Of a stretch of 37,940 nucleotides of DNA, positions 22,290-31,100 are shown one piece after another; the stretch's first letter is position 1; each line of letters begins with the position of its first letter. Source of the DNA: Theristus sp. LFF4_11 (taxonomy: Eukaryota; Nematoda; Chromadorea; Monhysterida; Xyalidae); assembly GCA_030248135.1 (NCBI GenBank), contig JASANC010005353.1, positions 1 to 37,940 on the forward strand, given 5' to 3'. The position numbers and the translations under genes are program-made. The notes beneath the pieces were generated by a model, which saw only the letters and a list, made by a program, of their open reading frames with translations, ran no database searches and was not told the DNA's origin.

Positions 22290-25200
22290 CTTGTTTATTG
22301 ACTAGTTGTTTTCATATTTATTGATATTCATATTGCAGTATTTAGTGACCGCGCAGCCGTGCAGCTATGTTGAAGGCGCATTCATGAAGCAGTATTTGGT
22401 GACGCGTAGCTGTGTTAAAATATACATAGCAGCGCGGTCACTAAATACTGCTTCATGAATGCCCCTTATGGTAACATGGCTGCGCGGTTACTAAATACTG
22501 CAACATGAATGTGCCTTTGCTTCATTTATTAATTGGCATTAGATGCATTGTTTCTTCAAAAACGTCAACCTGCATTTCAGACAGCTTCCAAGCATGCTAC
22601 GGCAACACCGAACCGTACACTGATCATCGGGGCTCTGTCGTTTACTGTCGCTCGTCAAACAAACGCCAAAACGAGCAGAGCTGTCCGAGAGGCTTTGAAT
22701 GCGTCTCACAGGAGCGCAACTCCGTCTGCTGCAATGCAACCGTACAAAGTTGGCAAACGAGCTTTTTGCCGACGGTTTTGTGCTTCAATTGACCCGAGAC
22801 CCGACCTCTCGAGAAACTTCAGTCACCCTGAGCAATTTCCAAAATCGAGAAACTAAACAGTACCAAAGAGCTTTGTTTTTGCTGAAGATTCAACAATGAA
22901 ACAGCAGTTTCCGTAGTTTCACCACACAAAAAAATTGAATTTTTGAGCAAAATTTCGAAAAAAAACGGTTTTGCAAAGTTTCTCAAAATTAGCTGACGCA
23001 TATTAGTAATACGATTAGTAATATTTTTTGCGTTAGCCCGTCAGAAAAAACTTTGTGTGGTAATTCTGTTATTGCTATAGCGTGGAATCGCATAACGGAA
23101 TATTCCCGTAACTGTTTGATTGAAGCACAACTAACGTACAAGCGCACAGATGCGGCCGAAAACAAACACCACGTTTCTTCCATTTTGCAGTTACCATTTC
23201 TAAACTACATTTCTTAAAGCGGCATTTATGAAACATGATTTATTGACGCATAGCTGTGTTTAAACATAGCTACGCGGTCACTAAATACTGCTTCATGAAT
23301 GCACCTACTTCATGAATGTAATTGCTACACACGTTTGTTTTCGGAAAAGTGCACCGGTCATTCGACGGGTCACACCACTTTCACTGATATCCAGATAGTT
23401 TCTCCTGTTTGCAGCGCTGTTCACACGCAGCTACCAGCTGATGATGACTTAACTCATGATTTCTTCTGTTGCAGCGCTGTTCACACGCAGCTACCAGCTG
23501 ATGATGACTTAACTCATGATTTCTCCTGTTGCAGCGCTGTTCACACGCAGCTACCAGCTGATGATGACTTAACTCATGATTTCTCCTGTTGCAGCGCTGT
23601 TCACACGCAGCTACCAGCTGATGATGACTTAACTCATGATTTTTCCTGTTGCAGCGCTGTTCACACGCAGCTACCAGCCGGCATGCGCAAACGACTGGGA
23701 GTCGGTGGTGCTGCACACCGCCTCCGGCATCACTATTCCGTACTTCGGCAACGCCTGCGAGGGGCTGACGTTCTGCCCGCGCGCCACCCGCTGCGTCGCG
23801 CCCACTGTGGCCGGTGCGCAGTTGTTCGCGTACTGCTGCGCGACAATCCGTGCGCCGACGGGGAAGCCGCAAACTGGCCTACGGGCGACATTGGAACAGA
23901 CGTCGACACCGCCAGTCACTGTGGAAACGAAGATTCGACGAAACACAACCGAACGAACGTCGACGGATTCGGCGAAACCGACGAAACCAATAATCGCGAC
24001 GGTCGAAACGGCGACGCCTGCGGAATCGGGCGGACCAAGCGAACAAACGTCGACACAACCGACTAACACCACAGTCATGAAGTCCTCCAAGCGTGCGATG
24101 TTGCGGCCGGCAAGACTGATCGACGAACAACACATTGATCGCAATAGAACACCGAATGTGCACCAGGAAACCGGTGGATCAGACGAGACGGATCGAGACG
24201 CACCGTCAACAATCACTCATGGTCGATCGGAACGAAATGGTGAAGAATCGTCAAAGACGGTGACACCAACGCTTAGAGACTTGTTGACGGGAGCCGGCTC
24301 ACGGTCTGTAGAAAGCCGTATACACAGCGTAAAAGCTACTACGATTATTAATACGATGCCCACAAGAGAAACCACGGCAACAACAAAGTCGACAACAAGA
24401 AAACCAAAGTCGACAACAAAAAAACCAACAAGAAGAATAAGTCCAACTACGAAGAAGACGACGATTCCAACGACAAGCAAGCAAACAACCGCGACGACCG
24501 ACCAAACCACAGCACCACTGAAACACACAACGGCAGCGAAACCGAGAATTCCGGTGGTCCCCGAGCGCGCTCGAAGGTGTTCAAAAGCGGCGAAACCAAA
24601 CGACGAAATCTGCGACGGCGTTGAAGCGTACGTCAAGAGCTGGTTCTATGACGACGAGCTTCGCGAGTGTTTGGCATTCCGGCGAAAGGTTTGTCACCGG
24701 GAAAGACCATCCGCGAATCGAAACGACAACAATCGACAGTTCTTGAATCGTTACGCAACGTGGACCGACTGCTATGACGCGTGCGCTAGTGGTGAGCGCC
24801 AGACCGTTTTTTGAAACACTCCCAGACTTCCAAAACACGTCAAATTTGTCACGCAACTGGTTTGGAACATCTTTTTTATTTTATTCAAATTTCGCGCGCT
24901 CCTTGCACATTGAAAAAGCTGCCTTGTTTACTCGGCCATACCGTACTCGTTGGTCCACTACACATTTACCGTATTTTCAGAAGTATTTCGTTTTTTTTAG
25001 CGCAATGGGTTGTCCATTTATTCCATTCGAGGACTGACTGACATACAGTGGCGGCCAAAAGTTTGGAAACCAACTGCGTGCGCTGCATATCGCGCATTTT
25101 TGCGTTATTACTACGGTACATGTACACAAGCAAATATTTTTGATTTTTAGAACAAGCAATTGTTGTGTTTATAAAAACAAAGCTAGCATGTGTATAAGAG

Positions 25201-25425
25201 ACCTTCATTTCAAAACTTTTAATAGTTTCAGAACTATTAAACTAGTTTACATGCTATTGAGCTATTTTTCAAAACTTGACGATAAAACTGGCGCCAGGTC
25301 AGCCGAGTCGATCAAGCAGCGACGAGCCAGTGAGAAATTATGACGATCCACAATCGTTGGCACCGGCCGACGACGGTGAGACGGCGCGAGGAGAGAGTTT
25401 TCGCCTACTGGGACCAGTTTTGTGA
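21568..25425 (+). CDS. Secreted Kunitz/lustrin-type cysteine-rich multidomain protein
   Basis: Proposed exons: 21568-21765, 21890-22178, 22581-22741, 23678-24791, 25298-25425 (TGA); all phases join, about 629 aa. Exon 1 gives a signal peptide (hydrophobic LLLKTSAFLFAF) and a short six-Cys segment. Exon 2 encodes a Kunitz-like domain (HWYFDDVLNECLAFVHKIC, then FETWTDCFTNC). Exon 3 encodes a lustrin-type domain (QSCPRGFECVSQE, then VCCN). Exon 4 encodes a second lustrin-type domain (EGLTFCPRATRCVAP, YCC), a Thr/Lys/Pro-rich linker of about 240 residues likely to be O-glycosylated, and a second Kunitz-like domain (WFYDDELRECLAFRRKVC, YATWTDCYDAC). Both Kunitz exons end in phase 1 just after the last Cys. 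AATAAA lies 40 bp after the stop. Such proteins are typically secreted or extracellular-matrix proteins in nematodes. Protease inhibition is possible but unproven because key Kunitz features are altered. Exon 5 is the least certain: a donor at 25377 could instead lead to 25710. Confidence 0.75.
21780..21870 (+). repeat. tRNA-like sequence inside a 124-bp intron
   Basis: Between exons 1 and 2 of the Kunitz/lustrin gene, an A-box-like TGGTTTAGCGGGT and a perfect B box GGTTCGACTCC are about 43 bases apart, as in a tRNA. The T and acceptor stems do not pair, so it is a tRNA-derived relic, not a working tRNA. It occupies most of the intron. Confidence 0.4.
22179..22290 (+). repeat. Tetranucleotide microsatellite (GTTT)n then (GATT)n
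   Basis: About 18 copies of GTTT run straight from the 5' splice site of exon 2 (GCAG|GTTTGTTTG), followed by about 8 copies of GATT. The first GTTT unit supplies the donor GT. Confidence 0.9.
22333..22517. mobile_element. Hairpin element nested inside another copy of itself
   Basis: Outer half-arms TGCAGTATTTAGTGACCGCG (from 22334) and GCGCGGTTACTAAATACTGC (to about 22502) are interrupted by an entire inner copy, 22376-22466, starting CATTCATGAAGCAGTATTTG and ending CTTCATGAATGCCCC. Both share the family sequence at 16374 and 23217. It is located in intron 2 of the Kunitz/lustrin gene. Confidence 0.7.
23217..23308. mobile_element. Hairpin element, third locus
   Basis: GGCATTTATGAAACATGATT leads into TTGACGCATAGCTGTG, then the inverted arm CTACGCGGTCACTAAATACT and CTTCATGAATGCACC. 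It has more mismatches than the 22376 copy, so it is probably older. Located in intron 3 of the Kunitz/lustrin gene. Confidence 0.7.
23400..23677 (+). repeat. 60-bp tandem repeat, 4 full copies plus 38 bp, ending at a splice acceptor
   Basis: Each unit contains TTGCAGCGCTGTTCACACG, then CAGCTACCAG, then CTGATGATGACTTAACTCATG. Units are almost identical (one or two changes in the pyrimidine tract). The final partial unit runs directly into coding sequence after CTACCAG at 23677. The array therefore duplicates the 3' splice region of exon 4, and each unit brings a potential acceptor (TTGCAG and CTACCAG). Confidence 0.9.
24838..24966. repeat. Interspersed repeat R, partial copy
   Basis: Matches the 3' half of the blocks at 10905-11222 and 36841-37112: CGTCAAATTTGTCACGCAA, TTTCGCGCGCTCCTTGCACA and GCCTTGTTTACTCGGCCATA. 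It lies in the last intron of the Kunitz/lustrin gene, directly after the exon 4 donor. Confidence 0.6.
25046..25297 (+). repeat. Possible Tc1/mariner-type terminal fragment
   Basis: TA followed by CAGTGGCGGCCAAAAGTTTG at 25044 resembles the terminal inverted repeat of Tc1-like transposons. No matching inverted end and no transposase are visible in the intron, so this would be a solo terminus or a deleted copy. Confidence 0.4.
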
Positions 25426-25709
25426 AACTTAGCAGTTCAATAGTGCTACACCACTGAGACACTCAATAAAATCGTGAAGCATAACAGTTCCGTTTCTTTC
25501 CAATGTTTCCCGATCAGTTGTTTTTCCCAAAATAACTGATTCGCCAATGTCTGTGCTGTGCTGTATACCGTAAAGTCAGGAAATTGAAATGTGTTGTGAC
25601 TGTTGTCCTGTCATGATTTCATTCAGCGATTCAATAGTGTGTAACACTATTGAACTACTGAGCTTTTATAAAACTGGCTCTGGTCTGGTCGTGGATTCGC
25701 CGGCGGCGA

Positions 25710-26105
25710 GTGGTCGACGTTTTCATGCGACTGCGCGATGACGAGCTCGTCTCGATCGATACGAGTAAATCGACGAATTTAAGCGACGGCAACGACGATG
25801 ATGATGATGACGATTCGACCGTGAAAGTTGTGCCGATGGCGACGGTCACCACGGTCGGTCACGTTGATTTCGACCGTAAATTGATCGACGCCTACGGTAC
25901 GGTCGCGCGACCGCGCTGCTTCCAACCGGCGAATTGTGCCGCCGGCAAGCTGGCGTGCATCAGGCGCGGGCACCGTTTGTGCGACCGCTGGTGCAAATCG
26001 GCGGTCACCGCGGGCGGAGGTCATTCGGAGCGCGGCTGCTGCGACCGCCGTCTGCTTCGGTGTCGCTGCGCACGAGTTTGCGCGAAGTTTCTCGATTCGC
26101 CATAG
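25710..26105 (+). CDS. Uncertain acidic and Cys-rich reading frame
   Basis: An open frame of about 130 codons with coding-like composition and high GC at third positions, not assigned to any family. It contains an acidic run (SDGNDDDDDDDS), a Val/Thr segment, then many Cys, some paired (RPRCFQPANCAAGKLAC, HRLCDRWC, RGCCDRR), ending TAG at 26103-26105. A GTG at 25710 is preceded by AG but no pyrimidine tract. If the donor at 25377 is used, it joins in phase 1 to the Kunitz/lustrin gene as an alternative last exon. Other frames of the GC-rich 3' half are also open, so frame and reality are unsure. Confidence 0.35.
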   Translation: MVDVFMRLRDDELVSIDTSKSTNLSDGNDDDDDDDSTVKVVPMATVTTVGHVDFDRKLIDAYGTVARPRCFQPANCAAGKLACIRRGHRLCDRWCKSAVTAGGGHSERGCCDRRLLRCRCARVCAKFLDSP

Positions 26106-28183
26106 CGCACGGCGCTTCGTCTGTGCATAGCAATCGTGTGCCTGAACTAGTGTGTGGTTGACTAGTGAAATGTGGACACGAACGAACGAACGAACGAACG
26201 AACGTGCAGCTACTATCTCAGTATTTTAGATTTTTCGCTTTGTTCATAATTTTATGATCTTTTGCATCATTTTGAACGTTACTTGATGACCATTTTTTGG
26301 TCTTTCCATCGGGCAAACATTCCCCAGTGGTTTTTTTGTAGTTTGTCCATATATAGCAATCATTTTTTTAATTTGTTATCAATTCTGTTTTTGTGAACAG
26401 GTGCAACAACAGCCCCGCTTATGTTTTACGTCATGGTATTTGCATTGTTTATTTTATGTATGTTGGCGTATCCTTGAATTGTTTGTTGTTTTTTACACCG
26501 CGAAAATGTAGCATAAAATTACAAGCAGTGGAAACAGTGAAGCAACAAGAGGTTTTTTGACGCGCCGTTTATTTTGCTATGGAAACGCACGAAAGATTAA
26601 TGAGAAAACGGTTATCAGTTTGTGTGTGCCCGGCACGCAGTTCGGTTTTCGAGCGCCTTTCACGTGTGCCTTCAATTGCTTTCTGTGACGTTACGGGCGA
26701 GACATCAGTTCTGACGTATAGCTGGAGGTTCATAAAATTTTAACGGCGGTTTTCGTGAAACGATACAACCGCGCACTGAAAAGTTCCGCGTATCACACTT
26801 GTTGCGCCGCAATCTTATCAGATAGAAAGCATCAATTCGGCTCGGCACACTGATAATCTTTTGAAACACAACCCAGAGTACCCAGACTTTGTGTGGGATG
26901 ACGAACAGAGTCTTTTTCCATGTTTACTTTGAAGTTTTCGAAAGCACTGAGTGTTTTTTTTTTTCATTCCACGCGTGCCTGGCTGATTTGGATCAACTGC
27001 TATTAAGCCATAGATAAACAACTCCGATATTTTTATCTGTCTTGTGCCAGCTTCCATAAAAAGTTTTTTTTTAACTCGTCTTGTTGTTGTTGCCGCACGT
27101 TATCTAGAGATGATGTTGAAGTCAGTGATGAATTCCTTCCGGGAGTCACACGTATATAGTCTATCTGTTCAAACGTGTCTGACTGACATGACGTCATGCG
27201 CTCTAAAATTGGGCTGTGCAAAGCAACCCGGTTTGCAAGAGATTGATTTTTTAACTTGGCTGAAATGCTGGTGCTTGTGCAAGACAGTCGGGGGCGTTTT
27301 TTGACGTCATTTTTTGACCTGCCACATTCGAACAAATTGACAGTGGTTAGGACTGTTGTTGTCTCGGTTCGGCACAAAACCCATCCCCAACCGGTTCTTT
27401 TTCACCCCCTCCCTCCTCCCCAACCCCGAATTTCACAAACAGAGTTGAAAGAAAGGCACCGGTATTGCAGCGAGCGAGACGGGAATGCTGAGACTGATTT
27501 TCGAATCGAGTGTGCGCATTTGCATTAGTCTGATTTGGTGCCAGGTTGCTGAAGCTTGTTTTGCAATTTTGAGGCGTTGCCTTGCTCTCTGCTCTGTTTA
27601 TTGCAGATAACATCATTGTGTGTACACATGAATCTTGTGTGTAAATTTAGTTTTGACAACGAATAGTGTAAGTCCGAACTGTGAATAGTGGTGCTGCGAT
27701 GAAACTGTTTTCGCAGCTTGTAAACCAGTTTTATTACCTGGACGTTTTCTGACCAGAAACATCAAAATACACAAAAGTGATGTTCATTTTGTTTGCGCTT
27801 TTCTGTCACAGGTTGTTGCAGTTAACTCAAAGTTTTTGTTTGCAGTACGTTGTATGTAGTTCCCACCCACGTTTCGGGTGTGTGTAATTTTGAAACTGCA
27901 CATCAATACATTTGAATGGTTAGGTTTCATGCGCTGATTAGAAAACAAAATTTTCAAAAACATTTTCATCGTTAGTGAGTGTTGCGTTTTTATCAAAAGT
28001 GTGCAAAGTGTGCAAGTTCTGTTTGCTTTTTTCGTTTGTTTGTCTGCCAAACTGTCATCATGGTGTTACGCGCTTTGACAATAGTTGGAAACTCGAAAGC
28101 AAAATAAAATAAGCAGCTGGTTTTCTCCAAACCGGGCTGTGTTGGAACGCAAGTGTAGCTTAATCGGTTGGTTAAATTCCACA
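26106..28183. other. Intergenic region before the first carboxypeptidase
   Basis: No convincing exon. A short (GAAC)n tract lies at about 26178-26203. Several open frames of 80-110 codons occur, but with no recognisable domain, no splice context and no coding-type composition. Promoter elements for the carboxypeptidase presumably lie towards the right end but cannot be identified by eye. Confidence 0.4.
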
Positions 28184-31100
28184 ATGACAAAGTTGAACAG
28201 GCTGGGTTGCTCAATTGTGATCGTATTGATTTGTCTTGGTTCCTGCATAGAGGGCAGCAGTTCAACGGAACTAAACACATATCGCGAGTTAGTTTCGTTA
28301 ATTTTACTTTTATTTTTAGAAAGTGTTTTGTTTTTCGAGAAACGTCCAAAAAGTCGCCCGACGATAATGCTAAAGAAAATGATCAACTTCTTTTTTACAT
28401 GTGCACCCCTCTCTCAATCATCGATTGTGTTTTATTGAACCAGATCAAATGCAAAAGGTTTGTGTTTGACTAGTGGCTACTATACTACACACATTCTATA
28501 TAAAAATTATTCTGAATATAAAATTTTTAAAAATTTTAAAATTCGTTACAGCCATAAAATTCTGCGAATTACGTCGTCTTGCTCAAGCGCCAAGCACCGA
28601 AGTCTGCTGAACCGATTGGAAGCCGAACAGCAGGTCTTTAAAAAAGATGGAATTTTTCAAGATCAGTTCTTTCTTCAAGGGTCTAAGTTTCTATGTTAAT
28701 TTATTACCTGTGTTGGCATTAAGTTTCATGACCAAAAAAATAATAGCAGTCAGGAAGAAAAACAATTTCATGAAAAACGCTTCTATTCCACTCCTTCAGA
28801 TCGACATTCTGACGCGAGCGGCCAACAAAAAGCACAACAATTGCACCGTGAAAATACTGGCACCCGGCGACGTCTACCAGGAGGTGACGCTGCGGCTGGA
28901 CGAAGTCGGCATTGAGTATGAACTGCTCTGCGACGACGTTGAGAGGTGAACAACTGCAGAAATTGCTGTGCGGCAGAGTTTCCTGTGCACAGAAAGCATG
29001 CATACCGTAATCCCACGCAACCAATCAGCTGACGCCCCATAATTTACAGTTCGACTGTAGTTGTATTATCATATTTTTTGCTTGACTTAATGATTGCACT
29101 GATAATCGAACGGAATTGGTGATATAACGAATAAACGAAGTCCACAACAACTGAGCTCTTTGTTGCCCGTTTGCAGCAAACTCGCGCACGTTCGCAGTCG
29201 TTTGCATCGCTCCCGCCGTTCAAAGGAGGATCCAACCGAAATCGAGTTCGATCAATATTACACGATTGATGAGGCGAGGCAAAAACCGAAAAAACGTGTT
29301 GTTGTTTCAGTTTTCGTCTTTCAGTTCTTCTTATTAAGGCCCGAAGTTGCCTTTTCATTGCGTTTTCATTTTGCCACACCAAAAGTTTTGTCATATTGTA
29401 GAGCTCCACTCCAGCCACCAATGGCTCACCAATTAAAAAGTTAAGAAACGCGCGCAAATATTAAACACAAAATGTTCTTTTCAGATTATGCACTGGCTGA
29501 GAGCGATGGCCAAAAAGTACCCAAATCTTGCGAAAATCGAAAACGTCGGGAAGAGCGCCGAAGGTCGACAGATACGGCTGATAAAAATTGGCCGAAAATC
29601 GGATTCGGCAAAAGTGAAAGCGTCATTCTGGATTGACGCCGGACTGCACGCTCGTGAGTGGGCCACGTTACCCGCTGCCATTTACATCATTTATCAGGTA
29701 TACACTGTAAGCGTATCCGTTTGTTATTGGGTTTTTTGGAACGTTTAGAATCAAAAAGACGTCATGTGCTGTGTAAAACATACATTCTATGCGAATGATG
29801 GATCGTCACACGTGAAAAAATTGGATAGAAGCGATGATCCAAACTGAAATTTGGGCAACTTTACTTGCAAACACGAATTAGAATGCGGCATTTTGAAAAT
29901 TACCATTCCTGGTCTGCAACTGGTCTTGCCTTGATTGACGAGACAAGGAGTGGACATACTTTATTTATTTGGCCATACTGTAGTGACTTTAAACTCATAC
30001 CTTTAACCTCAAACGAAGTTGTCTCTGGTTTTCTTTGATTAAAATTCAGCAAATCAACGTTTCTTGCTCGTTTATCACCATTATTCTATGGATGCAGCTA
30101 CTGACGAACGGTGATTCAAACAAGGAATACAGTGAGCTGCTGGATAAGATCGATTTCTACATTCTACCCGGAGTCAATCCAGATGGGTTCGTGCAGGTTG
30201 TCGATTTCAAACGCCAGTTTTCGTAATGTCGTCCCCATTTCGTGAAGCGTTGGTATTATCTTTTCTTTTGGTTTAGAGACTTGTTGTTTACACAGTTTAT
30301 GCGTTTACACGTAGGGATAAAAAACGTTTCATAAAAGCGTGGCAATTCAAATTTACAGCACCGTCGTGTTGAGGATTCGGATTTTTCCTTCAGGTGTACG
30401 GCTTTTCCCAGAGAGCGTGAAACTTTTGTGTCTGCAAACTTTTTGAAGCGATCATGCAGTATTGGCTGATGGGAGGGAGGCTTAGTCATCCGTATCCAGT
30501 TTCGCGGGGTTAGGTATACCCGGTTCGGTTAGGTTAGGTGTTTCTGTCGAAATGCCTGGAGGCGACAGATTGAAAAAGTGTTTTTTTATTCTCAACATGC
30601 AGCCGCTTTTTATCACGTCCTTTCCAGCTATGAGTACAGCCTCGCCAACGACCCGCTCTGGCGAAAGAACCGCGGCGGTCCGAACTGCGTTGGGGAGTAT
30701 GGAACGAAAGAGTGCTGTACCGGCGTCGATTTGAACCGAAATTTCGACATGAAATGGGGCTGTGAGTTTGTTTGAATAAACGTGTGATCGAACGGAGAAA
30801 CATATGGGTCTCTGTATCTCATGCTGTCTTAACAGTTTTAGCGGAGCATCCCGCATTCTTGCGAAATATCTGATAAAATGAATGAATGAATGAATGAATG
30901 AATGAATGAATGAATGAATGAATGAATGAATGAATGAATGAATGAATGAATGAATGAATGAACCTCAGCGGAATGTAACTGTGGAATCGTGTCTCGATGT
31001 TTGGAAAATTTGTTATTGTTAGCGATAATGCTGATGAACTCAAAATGCCAGGCACACGTGTCGTTGATACTAATCTTCCCCTGACGATCCAGAATAATCC

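Noticed and set aside
23299..24066. 255-codon frame with 20-residue repeats over the 60-bp array
   Set aside because: It exists because 60 is a multiple of three and one frame lacks stops. Beyond the array it runs out of frame with the clear lustrin-type domain, so it is not the coding frame of exon 4.
27044..27616. Small genes in the 26.1-28.2 kb gap
   Set aside because: Open frames of 80-115 codons lack domains, signal peptides, splice context or coding composition.
30197..30216. Extension of carboxypeptidase exon 6 to join an acceptor at 30627
   Set aside because: The join would insert extra residues before the WRKNR motif or break the frame. An acceptor at 30634 (TATGAG) joins in phase and gives a normal family spacing.
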